Origin: an uncultured Anaerolineales bacterium
GTDB lineage: Bacteria > Chloroflexota > Anaerolineae > Anaerolineales > Villigracilaceae
Direction of reading: 5' to 3'
Length of the DNA: 64,000 nt
Assembly (NCBI GenBank): GCA_937960595.1
Contig: CALGPL010000010.1
Coordinates: 92,944 to 156,943 of the forward strand
This document shows, one piece after another, positions 17,493 through 26,090 of the stretch. The notes beneath the pieces were generated by a model, which saw nothing but the letters and a program-made list of their open reading frames with translations, was not told the origin of the DNA and searched no databases. The position numbers and the translations under genes are program-made. Position 1 is the first letter of the stretch; each line of letters opens with the position of its first letter.

Positions 17493-18767
17493 ATGAACAC
17501 CTTTTCGTGGTCCGATTACCCCCAAAATGTAAAAAGTGTTAACAAACACGCCGTTTTGGATTTAATCCGCTTTACCCCAGGCGGTATCTCCAGAGTTGAA
17601 ATTGCCCGGCGGCTCGGCCTGACCCGCGCCGCCGTGACCGTCATCGTCAACGATTTGTTGACCAGCGGCCTGATTCGCGAGGCCGAAAGCATCAACGCCC
17701 ACAGCGGCCGTCCGCCGGTTGTCCTCGAAATCAACGCCGGGCGCGGCTATGTGGTTGGAGTCGACTTCGGCGCTACCCATCTGAGCGTACTGGTGGCCGA
17801 TCTGGCGGCCCGCATCATAGAAGAAATCGAGGTGCCAATCGCCATCCAGGATGGCCCCAAAGTCTGTCTGGCTAAAGCCGATCAACTGGTGGGCGAGGCG
17901 CTCGCCAAAGCCGGATTAAGCCTTCGGGAGGTGCTGGCCATCGGCGTAGGCGTCCCCGGCCCGATGGTGACCGAAATCGGCATGGTCGTCTCGCCGCCGA
18001 TCATGCCCGGCTGGGACCGCTATCCGATTCGCGACACGCTCGAAAAGATGTGGAACTGCCCGGTTTCGGTCAGCAACGACGCCGAACTGGGCGCCCTGGG
18101 GGAATGGGCAGCCGGCGCGGGTCGCGGTGAGCGCAATCTCGCCTATATCAAAGTCGGCACCGGCATCGGGGCCGGCCTCCTGCTCGACGGTCGCATTTAC
18201 CACGGCGTGACCGGTTCGGCCGGAGAAATCGGTCACCTGACCATCGAAGAGAACGGCCCCCTGTGCACCTGCGGCAATCACGGCTGCCTGGAGGCCATTG
18301 CCGGTGGACGGGCCATCGCGCTGCAAGCCCAACAGGCCGTCCGCGAGGGCAAACGCACCGCCCTGGCGGCGATCCAGCCCATCGAGAGCATCACCGCCCG
18401 CGAGGTGGCCGCCGCCGCCCGCCGCGGTGATTTGATTGCCCAGCAAATTCTGGCCCGCGCCGGGTCGCACATCGGGATTGCCATCGCCGGCCTGGTCAAT
18501 TTGTTCAACCCCGGCATGGTCATCATTGGCGGCGGCGTGGCCCAAACCGGCGACATTCTGCTCGAACCCATGCGGCAGGCAGTTCAGCGGCGCAGTCTCC
18601 CCGCCGCGACCCGCGTGGTTCGCATTACCACCGCCATGCTCGGCCGACGCTCCTCCAGCCTGGGAGCGGTCGTGCAGGCGCTGACCATCGCGCTCCATCA
18701 AGGCACAGAACGAAAGGAGGTGAGGCCCCCCCAGGCTGCTCCCCAAAACAGCCTGGCTACCGTCTAA
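17493..18767 (+). CDS. ROK-family transcriptional regulator
   Basis: A 424-residue ROK regulator. Residues 15-80 form a MarR-like winged helix (ISRVEIARRLGLTRAAVTVIV). The ROK sugar-binding domain follows: VVGVDFGATHLSVLVADL, the Asp motif VSNDAELGALGEWAAG, EIGHLTIEENGP and the zinc motif CTCGNHGCLE. The ExGH motif and zinc cysteines are intact, so sugar binding is expected; kinase activity is less likely with the DNA-binding domain. It sits directly upstream of a sugar ABC transporter and two GH13 genes, so it probably represses them until sugar binds. A stem-loop (CCAGGCTG/CAGCCTGG) lies in its last codons. Confidence 0.9.
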   Translation: MNTFSWSDYPQNVKSVNKHAVLDLIRFTPGGISRVEIARRLGLTRAAVTVIVNDLLTSGLIREAESINAHSGRPPVVLEINAGRGYVVGVDFGATHLSVLVADLAARIIEEIEVPIAIQDGPKVCLAKADQLVGEALAKAGLSLREVLAIGVGVPGPMVTEIGMVVSPPIMPGWDRYPIRDTLEKMWNCPVSVSNDAELGALGEWAAGAGRGERNLAYIKVGTGIGAGLLLDGRIYHGVTGSAGEIGHLTIEENGPLCTCGNHGCLEAIAGGRAIALQAQQAVREGKRTALAAIQPIESITAREVAAAARRGDLIAQQILARAGSHIGIAIAGLVNLFNPGMVIIGGGVAQTGDILLEPMRQAVQRRSLPAATRVVRITTAMLGRRSSSLGAVVQALTIALHQGTERKEVRPPQAAPQNSLATV

Positions 18768-18788
18768 ATCCCCTGCCATTCCCCCTGC

Positions 18789-18805
18789 GGTTTGCATGGC
18801 AAACC
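18789..18805. promoter_or_regulatory. Operator-like inverted repeat upstream of the sugar-binding protein gene
   Basis: GGTTTGC-ATG-GCAAACC is a perfect inverted repeat with seven-bp arms and a three-base centre. It lies in the 74-base gap between the ROK gene and the sugar-binding protein gene, 36 bases before that ATG. The short loop argues for a protein site rather than an RNA hairpin. Candidate target of the ROK protein or a LacI-type regulator. Confidence 0.45.
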
Positions 18806-18841
18806 AAATCCTCATTTCACACACTCTAAGGAGAAGGAAAG

Positions 18842-20044
18842 ATGAAACGCAAGATTTTTGTCCTTGTCAGCATTCTGGTGGTTGCCACTATGTTGCTGAC
18901 CGCCTGCGGCGGACGCAGAGCTGCCAACGTCAGCGGTACCGTCACCCTCTGGCATGCCTGGAAGGAAAACGAGATCGCCAGCCTGAACGACGTGATCGCC
19001 GCTTTCCAGGCCCAATACCCGAACGTCCAGGTAGATGTTCTCTACGTCCCGTTCGATGACCTGCGCGGCAAGTTCGAGACCTCCGTTGCCACCGGCGAAG
19101 GCCCGACCGTCCTGATCGGCGCGGCCGACTGGGGTCCCGCCTTCTACGATGCCGCCCTGATCGCCGACATCTCCGACGACATCGATCAGGATCTGCTGGA
19201 CACCATCAACCCGGCCGCCCTCGGCGCGGTGCAATACAACGGCGCGCTGATCGGCCTGCCGCAGACCCTCAAGGGCGTGGTCATGTTCCGCAACCGCAAC
19301 ATCGTCCCGAACCCGGCCGCGACCTTCGATGAACTGGTCGCCAACGCTCAGGCGGCGACCCGCGGCGATGTCTATGGCGCCTATCTGGAATACGGCTTCT
19401 TCTTTGCGGCCGGCCACCTGAACGGCGTCGGCGGGGCGCTGATGACCCCCGAAGGCGATCCGGCCTTCATCGAGAACGGCGGCGCCGACTGGGTGGCGTT
19501 GATCCAGCGCTTCCCCGAAGCCGGCCCGGTCACCAACTACACCGATGACGACGTCAACCTGTTCAAGGCCGGGCAGGTCGGCATCATCATTGACGGCACC
19601 TGGAACACGGCCACTCTGGCCGAGGCGATCGGCCCCGATAACCTGGCCATCGATCCCTGGCCGGCCCCCCTGTCCGGTTACGTCCAGACCGAGAACATCT
19701 ACCTGAGCGCCAACGCCACCGGCGCCGACCGCGAAGCCTCGCTGGCCTTCATCGAGTTCTTCCTCTCGCCCGAGGCCCAGGCGCTCCTGGCCGACCCGAC
19801 CAAGGCCGCTCACATTCCTGCCATCTCCGGCGTCGAAATCTCCGACCGCCTGATGCAGGAGACCGTGGCTGCCTTCGCCGGCGGCGCGCCGTTCCCGGTC
19901 ATCCCCGAAATGGGCGCTTACTGGGATCCGATGAACAACATGCTCAAACTGGTCATGGATGAGGGCGTCAACCCTGCAACCGCTCTCCAGGATGCATTCA
20001 ACTCCGTGACCGCCAAAGTCGCCGAAATCCGCGGCGGTCAGTAA
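18842..20044 (+). CDS. Sugar ABC transporter substrate-binding lipoprotein (MalE-like)
   Basis: A 400-residue family 1 solute-binding protein. A lipoprotein signal (LLTACGG, lipidated C22) anchors it to the membrane outer face. GTVTLWHAWKENEIASLNDV starts the mature domain as in maltose- and oligosaccharide-binding proteins, and AGQVGIIIDGTWNTA is the conserved hinge-region strand. AAGGAGAAGG precedes the ATG. It is followed by two permease genes after a hairpin that may let it be made in excess. Maltodextrin is the likely ligand from the neighbouring GH13 genes; not proven. Confidence 0.93.
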   Translation: MKRKIFVLVSILVVATMLLTACGGRRAANVSGTVTLWHAWKENEIASLNDVIAAFQAQYPNVQVDVLYVPFDDLRGKFETSVATGEGPTVLIGAADWGPAFYDAALIADISDDIDQDLLDTINPAALGAVQYNGALIGLPQTLKGVVMFRNRNIVPNPAATFDELVANAQAATRGDVYGAYLEYGFFFAAGHLNGVGGALMTPEGDPAFIENGGADWVALIQRFPEAGPVTNYTDDDVNLFKAGQVGIIIDGTWNTATLAEAIGPDNLAIDPWPAPLSGYVQTENIYLSANATGADREASLAFIEFFLSPEAQALLADPTKAAHIPAISGVEISDRLMQETVAAFAGGAPFPVIPEMGAYWDPMNNMLKLVMDEGVNPATALQDAFNSVTAKVAEIRGGQ

Positions 20045-20056
20045 GATTCGATTCCG

Positions 20057-20085
20057 GCAGGCGGGAGTTCTTCCCGCCTGCTTTG
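20057..20085 (+). terminator. Intercistronic hairpin between binding protein and permease genes
   Basis: GCAGGCGGGA and TCCCGCCTGC form a ten-bp stem followed by TTTGC. Partial termination here would give more binding protein than permease, as in other sugar ABC operons. Confidence 0.7.
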
Positions 20086-20121
20086 CTATTATTCGATTTA
20101 TTTTGACCAGGAGGTGCATCC

Positions 20122-21174
20122 ATGGCTGTTGCACAGCCCAAAGAGGCTCCCTACGACCCCTCGAGCAAGCGCCAGCAACTCCGCCAGACTCTCAAGAGAA
20201 CCTGGCTGGCCTGGGCTTACATCGCCCCGGCTGGCCTGTTGATGGCGATCATTTCGTTCTTCCCGCAGATTTTCCAGGTCTGGATGGCTTTCACCAACTT
20301 CCGCATCCAGAATCTGCGCTTCAATCTGCTGCGACCCGAAACCTGGGAACAATTCGCCCCCGACTTCGTCGGCCTGAGCAACTTCGTCAAGATCATCACC
20401 AGCAATCTGGCCATCGAAAACTACGATTTCGGGCGGCTGCTCCTGTTCAACATCACCTGGACCTTCACCAACGTGATTCTCCATGTGGTGCTGGGCGTGT
20501 TGATCGCCCTGGCGCTGAACAGCAAGAATTTGATCGGCCGGCGCATTTATCGCGCCCTGTTCATCCTGCCCTGGGCAATCCCCGGCTACATCAACGCCCT
20601 GACCTGGCGCAACATGTTCGACCAGAACTTCGGCGCAATCAACTTCCTGATCGGCTACCTCAACAACTGGCTGGGCACCTCTTTCGATACCCGCATCCGC
20701 TGGCTGGACGCCACCACCCCGCCGATTGGCGGCCTGCTGAGTTTCCTGCCGCTGGCCTTCTACGCCCTGCTGGTGACCAACGTCTGGCTCGGCTGGCCCT
20801 TCATGACCGTCGTCGCCACCGGCGCCTTGCAGGCCATCCCCGACGAACTCTACGAAGCCGCCGGCATCGACGGCGCCAACGGCTGGCAAAAATTCTGGAA
20901 CGTGACCGTCCCCATGATTCGCCCGGCCATGGTCCCCGCCATCATGCTCGGTACGATCTGGACCTTCAACAACTTCAACGTCATCTACTTCATCAGCCGC
21001 GGCGGCCCCTTCGGGCGGACCGAAATCCTCGTCACCCAGGCCTTCAAATTGGTTTTCGAGCAGCGACTCTACGGCGTGGCTGCCGCCTTCAGCCTGATCG
21101 TCTTCGTGATCCTGCTCATCATCACGTTGATCAACAACCGGGTCACGCGCGCAACGGAGGCCTACAATGCTTAG
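20122..21174 (+). CDS. Sugar ABC transporter permease, MalF-like
   Basis: A 350-residue inner-membrane permease with six or more helices and the EAA loop ELYEAAGIDGANGWQKF near residue 245, which contacts the ATPase. AGGAGGTG stands before the ATG. It pairs with the next gene (eight-base overlap) to form the channel for the binding protein upstream. Confidence 0.92.
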   Translation: MAVAQPKEAPYDPSSKRQQLRQTLKRTWLAWAYIAPAGLLMAIISFFPQIFQVWMAFTNFRIQNLRFNLLRPETWEQFAPDFVGLSNFVKIITSNLAIENYDFGRLLLFNITWTFTNVILHVVLGVLIALALNSKNLIGRRIYRALFILPWAIPGYINALTWRNMFDQNFGAINFLIGYLNNWLGTSFDTRIRWLDATTPPIGGLLSFLPLAFYALLVTNVWLGWPFMTVVATGALQAIPDELYEAAGIDGANGWQKFWNVTVPMIRPAMVPAIMLGTIWTFNNFNVIYFISRGGPFGRTEILVTQAFKLVFEQRLYGVAAAFSLIVFVILLIITLINNRVTRATEAYNA

Positions 21175-22213
21175 CAACTTCTTCTCTTTCCTCGAGTTCT
21201 TGAGCAGCACGCCGGCCGGTCGGGCCCGCCGGGCCGCCTTCGCCCATCGGATTCAAGTCGGATTCTCGCTGTTTGGGCAAAACCTTCTGCACTTCTTCCG
21301 CCCCACCGAACGCGGCAGCAAGGTACGCAAAGCCTTCTTCCGTCAGTTGGGATTGCAGTTGTTCCTGCTGACCATTGCGCTGATCGTCCTCTTCCCCATC
21401 CTGTGGATCTTCTCGATGGCGCTCGACCCGCGCAACATTGACAAGCCCCTCGACCTGACCCTGATCCCGCCGGGCGCCTCGCTGGCCGCCTTCCGCAAAG
21501 TGTTGATCGAGCCTTTCCCTCTGCTCTGCTCGAATCCCACCGATTTGAGCACCTGCATGACCTTCAGCCGGCTGCTGATCAACAGCCTGATCGTTGCCCT
21601 CGGCACCAGCGTCTTTGCGGTGGTTTTGGGCGCCTCGGCCGCCTACGCCTTCTCGCGCTTCAATTTCATCGGACGCCAGGCCGGCATGATCGGATTCATC
21701 GTCCTGTTGATGCTGCCCTCCACGGCCACCCTGGCCCCCCTCTACGTCCTGCTCAGTCAGATTCGGATCGGCGGCGAAGCCCTGCGCCAAACGCTGCCCG
21801 GCCTGATGATCGCCTACGCCTCCGGCACCTTGCCTTTTGCCATCTGGAACCTAAAAGGCTACTTCGACACCGTCCCCAAAGAACTGGAAGAAGCGGCCAT
21901 CATTGACGGCGCCAGCGTCACCCAGACCTTCCTGCGCATCATCCTGCCGCTCTCCGTCCCCGCCCTGGCCGTGACCGTCCTCTTCTCTTTCATGTCCGGC
22001 TGGACCGAATTCGTCCTGGCCTGGACCTTCCTCGACAACCCCTCGCGCTTCACCCTGGCCATGGCGCTGCGCTCGATGCAGGGACAGTTCGCCACCCCCT
22101 GGTCTGAATTCTCGGCCATGTCCATCCTGATGAGCATCCCCATCATCCTGCTGTTCTTTGCCATGCAGCGCTACATCGTTTCCGGCCTGACGGTCGGCGG
22201 CGTGAAAGGTTAA
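21167..22213 (+). CDS. Sugar ABC transporter permease, MalG-like
   Basis: A 348-residue permease with six helices and the EAA loop ELEEAAIIDGASVTQTF near residue 240. It carries an N-terminal extension of about 60 residues, rich in Arg and Phe, before the first helix; typical MalG-like proteins start closer to helix 1. The ATG overlaps the malF-like stop by eight bases and has GGAGG upstream. No ATPase gene is present in the locus. Confidence 0.92.
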   Translation: MLSNFFSFLEFLSSTPAGRARRAAFAHRIQVGFSLFGQNLLHFFRPTERGSKVRKAFFRQLGLQLFLLTIALIVLFPILWIFSMALDPRNIDKPLDLTLIPPGASLAAFRKVLIEPFPLLCSNPTDLSTCMTFSRLLINSLIVALGTSVFAVVLGASAAYAFSRFNFIGRQAGMIGFIVLLMLPSTATLAPLYVLLSQIRIGGEALRQTLPGLMIAYASGTLPFAIWNLKGYFDTVPKELEEAAIIDGASVTQTFLRIILPLSVPALAVTVLFSFMSGWTEFVLAWTFLDNPSRFTLAMALRSMQGQFATPWSEFSAMSILMSIPIILLFFAMQRYIVSGLTVGGVKG

Positions 22214-22218
22214 TCCCT

Positions 22219-22242
22219 CGGGGCGGCCGACCAGCCGCCCCG
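22219..22242 (+). terminator. Hairpin between permease and amylase genes
   Basis: CGGGGCGGC and GCCGCCCCG form a nine-bp stem with a six-base loop directly after the permease stop. There is no T-run, so it may only attenuate or protect the mRNA. Confidence 0.5.
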
Positions 22243-22260
22243 AAACATTCTTCTCCATCC

Positions 22261-23841
22261 ATGAAAAAATATCTCCTCTCCCTGCTCCTCCTCTTGACCC
22301 TCCTGGCCGCCTGCCAGCCGACGCTTGCCGGACGGCCCCCAGCCGCGTCCCCCTCGGCCGCCCCTCTCCCCTACACCACCCCCGACTGGTTCGACGGCCA
22401 GATTCTCTACGAAATCTTCGTCCGCTCCTTCTGCGACTCGGACGGCGACGGCATCGGCGACCTGCGCGGCGTCGAGCAAAAACTGGACTACCTGCAATCG
22501 CTCAACGTCACCGTCCTCTGGCTGATGCCCATCCACCCCTCCCCCTCCGAACATGGCTACGACGTGGCCGATTACTTCGCCGTCAACCCCGAGTACGGCA
22601 CGCTCGCCGACCTGCAATCGCTGGTGGCCGCCGCCCACGCCCGCGGCATGCGCATCCTGCTCGACTTCGTCCCATCCCATCTCTCCAATCAGAACCCCAT
22701 CTTCCAGGACGCCTACGCCAACCCGCAATCGCCCTACAGCGATTGGTTCGTCTGGCGCAACGACGCCCACACCCTCTACGCCGGCTTCGCCGACAGCGAA
22801 GCCATGCCGCGCTTCAACCACTACAACCCCGCCGTGGTAGACTACCTCTCCCAGGCCGCCCTCTTCTGGCTCGACCTGGACGGCGACGGCGATTACACCG
22901 ACGGCGTGGACGGCTTCCGCGTCGACAACGCCACCTTCCCGCCGGTAGAATTCCTGACCACCCTGCGCGCCCGCATCAAAGCCGCCAACCCCGAGGCGCT
23001 CCTGCTCGGCGAAACCTGGGTCAACAGCCCCGGCGACCTGGGCCGTTTCTTCACCGACCAATTCGACGCCCTCTTCGACTTCCCGCTCTACCAGACCCTC
23101 ACCGGCGGCCAGACCTCCAACGGCGACGGCGTCCTCAACGGCCGCGCCCGCCCGGTCCTCCTGACCATGCTCTTTGAAGAAGAAGCGCGCTTTCCCGAAG
23201 AAGCCATGGCCGTCCGCTTCCTCGCCAACCACGACACCAACCGCCTCTACACCAAAACCGGCGGCAACGCCGACCGCCTGCGCCTCGGCGCCGACCTGCT
23301 GGCCTGCCTGCCCGGCCCCATCCTGATCTACTACGGCGAGGAAATCGGCATGCCCGGCCAGAAAGGCGGCCCGCCCTACTGGGACAACTACCGCCGCGAA
23401 CCGATGGACTGGTATGCCCTCGAGGCCGGCCCCGGCCAGGCCACCTGGTTCATGCCCAACGACCGCTGGAACCGCCCCGCCGACGGCATCTCGGTCGAAG
23501 AGCAGGAGGCCGACCCCGCCTCGCTCCTCCACCACTACCGCGCCGTCCTGAGCCTGCGCGCCGCTTCCCCGGCCCTGCTCTCCGGCGACTTCACCCTGCT
23601 CGAACTGGACGCCCCGCCCTCCGCCTGGGGCTTCCTCCGTCAGCAAGGAAATGAGCAGGTCATCTGCCTCTACAACTTCTCCGACCAGCCGCTCGAGGCC
23701 ACCCTCCCCGCCTGGCCGCTCGCCGACGGCGCGCCCCTCGATCTGCTGACCGGCTCCGAGGTCCCGCCCGCCGCGGCCGGCGCGCCCTACCGCCTGTCCC
23801 TGCCGCCCACCTCTGCCGTCTGGCTCGTCTCACCGCCCTAA
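22261..23841 (+). CDS. Surface lipoprotein alpha-amylase (GH13)
   Basis: A 526-residue GH13 enzyme with a lipoprotein signal (LLAACQP, C18) and a short Pro/Ala/Ser linker. The barrel starts at WFDGQILYEIFVRSF. Catalytic residues are D222 in GFRVDNATF, E251 in LLLGETW and D325 in LANHDTNRL. A C-terminal beta domain (about 435-526) ends the chain. It would cleave alpha-1,4-glucans outside the cell and feed the adjacent transporter. DSDGDGIGDLRGV near the N-terminus is the usual calcium-type loop of oligo-1,6-glucosidase-like GH13 members. Confidence 0.92.
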   Translation: MKKYLLSLLLLLTLLAACQPTLAGRPPAASPSAAPLPYTTPDWFDGQILYEIFVRSFCDSDGDGIGDLRGVEQKLDYLQSLNVTVLWLMPIHPSPSEHGYDVADYFAVNPEYGTLADLQSLVAAAHARGMRILLDFVPSHLSNQNPIFQDAYANPQSPYSDWFVWRNDAHTLYAGFADSEAMPRFNHYNPAVVDYLSQAALFWLDLDGDGDYTDGVDGFRVDNATFPPVEFLTTLRARIKAANPEALLLGETWVNSPGDLGRFFTDQFDALFDFPLYQTLTGGQTSNGDGVLNGRARPVLLTMLFEEEARFPEEAMAVRFLANHDTNRLYTKTGGNADRLRLGADLLACLPGPILIYYGEEIGMPGQKGGPPYWDNYRREPMDWYALEAGPGQATWFMPNDRWNRPADGISVEEQEADPASLLHHYRAVLSLRAASPALLSGDFTLLELDAPPSAWGFLRQQGNEQVICLYNFSDQPLEATLPAWPLADGAPLDLLTGSEVPPAAAGAPYRLSLPPTSAVWLVSPP

Positions 23842-23892
23842 AATGAGGTAAAATTCGTCCGTTCGCCCAAACTCCTCGCCCCAAGAGCCCGC

Positions 23893-25290
23893 ATGACCAC
23901 ACCCTACTGGGTCCCGGACGCCATCTTCTACCAAATCTTCCCCGACCGTTTCGCCAACGGTGACCCTGACAACGACCCGCCCAACGTGGTGCCCTGGGGG
24001 ACGCCGCCCACCCTGCACGGATTCCAGGGCGGAGACCTGCGCGGCATCCTCCGCCGCTTCGACTACCTGCTCGAACTGGGCGTCAACGCGCTCTACCTCA
24101 ACCCCATCTTCGCCTCCCCCTCCACCCACCGCTACAACACGACCGATTACTACCAAATCGACCCCAAACTCGGCACGCTGGCCGACTTCCGCGCCCTGCT
24201 CAACCTGGCCCACAGCAACGGAGTGCGCGTCATCCTGGACGGCGTCTTCAACCATTGCGGCCGGGGCTTCTTCGCCTTTGCCGATGTGCTCGAAAACGAA
24301 ACCGAGTCCCCCTACCAAGATTGGTTCCATATCAAGAAATTCCCCCTCGAGGCCTACACGCCCGGCGAAGCCCAGAATTACCTCGGCTGGTGGAATCACA
24401 AAAGCCTGCCCAAATTCAACACCGACAACCCCCGCGTGCGCCGCTACCTCCTGGATGTCGCCCGCTACTGGATCGAACAAGGCGCCGACGGCTGGCGGCT
24501 GGACGTCCCCAACGAAATCGATGACGACGACTTCTGGGCGGAATTCCGTCAGGTGGTCAAATCGGCCAACCGCGACGCTTACTTGTTGGGCGAAATCTGG
24601 ACGATCGATCCGCGCTGGGTCAACGACAAGCACTTCGACGGCCTGATGAATTACCCCTTCCGCGATGCTCTCCTGCGCCTTCTATACGCCGGCACCCTCG
24701 ACCTGCCCCACTTCATCGAAAAGATCGAGGGCCTCCTCACCGCCTACCCGCAGGAAAACGTCTATGCCATGTACGTCCCGCTTGGCTCGCACGATACCGA
24801 GCGCCTGTTCACCAAAGTCGAAGGCAACGCCGACAAAGTCAAACTGGCCTTCCTGCTCCAGATGGCCTACCCCGGCGCCCCGGCCATCTACTACGGCGAC
24901 GAAATCGGCCTGCCCGGCGGCAAAGACCCCGACTGCCGGCGGGCCTTCCCCTGGGAGCGCCGAGAGTGGAATCTCGAACTCCAGCACTGGGTGCGCACCC
25001 TCATCCGCCTGCGCAAACAATCTCCGGCCCTGCGGCGCGGCGAATACAAACGCCTGTTTGCCGACCCCAACAACGGCCACTTCGCCTTCGCCCGCATCCT
25101 GGGCGAGGAAAAGATCGTCGTCGCCATCAACGCCTCCAGCAGTCCGCAGCAATTCAAAATCCCTTGCGCCCCTCTGGGCTGGAGCGAAGGACAAGTGGTG
25201 CGCAATCTCATCACCGGCCAGCGATACACCATCGAGGGCAAGAAATTTCACGTCAAACTGCCCGCCTGGAGCGGCATGTGGGTCACATGA
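23893..25290 (+). CDS. Cytoplasmic GH13 enzyme, neopullulanase/maltodextrin glucosidase-like
   Basis: A 465-residue GH13 enzyme without signal peptide. PDAIFYQIFPDRFANGD opens the barrel. Catalytic residues are D204 in DGWRLDVPNE, E234 in LLGEIWT and D301 in LGSHDTER. The motif set matches the cyclomaltodextrinase/neopullulanase group (GH13_20), but the N-terminal beta domain of that group is absent. It would hydrolyse imported maltodextrins to glucose and maltose. It follows the secreted amylase by 51 bases and ends the sugar locus. Confidence 0.9.
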   Translation: MTTPYWVPDAIFYQIFPDRFANGDPDNDPPNVVPWGTPPTLHGFQGGDLRGILRRFDYLLELGVNALYLNPIFASPSTHRYNTTDYYQIDPKLGTLADFRALLNLAHSNGVRVILDGVFNHCGRGFFAFADVLENETESPYQDWFHIKKFPLEAYTPGEAQNYLGWWNHKSLPKFNTDNPRVRRYLLDVARYWIEQGADGWRLDVPNEIDDDDFWAEFRQVVKSANRDAYLLGEIWTIDPRWVNDKHFDGLMNYPFRDALLRLLYAGTLDLPHFIEKIEGLLTAYPQENVYAMYVPLGSHDTERLFTKVEGNADKVKLAFLLQMAYPGAPAIYYGDEIGLPGGKDPDCRRAFPWERREWNLELQHWVRTLIRLRKQSPALRRGEYKRLFADPNNGHFAFARILGEEKIVVAINASSSPQQFKIPCAPLGWSEGQVVRNLITGQRYTIEGKKFHVKLPAWSGMWVT

Positions 25291-25337
25291 AAGCGCGTCT
25301 CGTCGCCACGCTCTCAAAGTCTTTGCGTGCGATGAAA

Positions 25338-26090
25338 CTACCCCCACACCGCCGTCACCAGCGCCGGTAAAATCTGGCCGGATTTGCCCCGCAGGAAGAA
25401 ATCCACCCAGGGCGTCAGCGGCGTCGGCTCCAGGTTGATCTCCACCACCGTCGCGCCGCCCTCCTTGGCCACATGCGCCAGCGAGGCCGCCGGTTGCACC
25501 AGCCCCGAGGTCCCGATCGAAAAGAAAACCTGACAGGCGCGCGTCGCCGCCCAGGCCGCCTCCAGCGCCTCGGGCGGCAGCCTCTCCCCAAACCAGACCA
25601 CGTCCGGGCGCAGCAAGCCTCCGCAGGCCGCGCAGGTCGGGACGGATTGACCGTCACCATGCCACTCCGCGGCGGGTTTCCCGCAATCGAAGCACTTGAC
25701 CCGCCGAATATTGCCATGCAATTCGATTACGTTGGGGCTGCCGGCCCTGGCGTGCAGGCCGTCCACGTTCTGGGTGATGAGGGTGAAATCGGCGATCTGG
25801 CGGGCCATCGCGACGAGGGCGTAGTGACCGGGATTCGGCGCGACCGAGTCTGCCCGGGCGCGGCGCATCGCATACCAATCCCAGACCAGTTTGGGATGGC
25901 GCCGGAAGGCCTCGGGCGTCGCCAGGTCTTCGGGGCGGTACTGCGCCCACAGGCCGCTCTGGGAATCGCGGAAGGTCGGCACCCCCGACTCCTGCGAGAC
26001 GCCCGCCCCCGTCAAGGCCGCGGCGCGCTGGCAGGCGCGCAGCAGGCTGACCAATTCGGCAGGTAGGTTCATCCCCATCCGCTCAGACAT
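25338..26090 (-). CDS. cobB: Class III sirtuin, NAD-dependent protein deacylase
   Basis: A 250-residue sirtuin. GAGVSQESGVPTFRD binds NAD, TQNVDGLHARAG lines the pocket, H125 in ELHGN is catalytic, and C133, C136, C153 and C156 bind zinc. Y73 and R76 in WYAMRR match the YxxR pair that gives SIRT5/CobB-type enzymes preference for succinyl- or malonyl-lysine. It removes acyl groups from protein lysines using NAD. The start overlaps the exonuclease III stop by eight bases, so the two genes are co-translated. Met codons at 26078 and 26072 are alternative starts. Confidence 0.92.
   Translation of the reverse strand: MSERMGMNLPAELVSLLRACQRAAALTGAGVSQESGVPTFRDSQSGLWAQYRPEDLATPEAFRRHPKLVWDWYAMRRARADSVAPNPGHYALVAMARQIADFTLITQNVDGLHARAGSPNVIELHGNIRRVKCFDCGKPAAEWHGDGQSVPTCAACGGLLRPDVVWFGERLPPEALEAAWAATRACQVFFSIGTSGLVQPAASLAHVAKEGGATVVEINLEPTPLTPWVDFFLRGKSGQILPALVTAVWG

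Noticed and set aside
17536..17549. Inverted repeat GTGTT-AACA-AACAC in the first codons of the ROK gene
   Set aside because: It could be an autoregulatory site, but five-bp arms in an AT-rich stretch are expected by chance.
18713..18723. Perfect AAAGGAGGTGA ribosome-binding sequence near the end of the ROK gene
   Set aside because: No start codon follows at usable distance; it encodes part of the ROK C-terminus.
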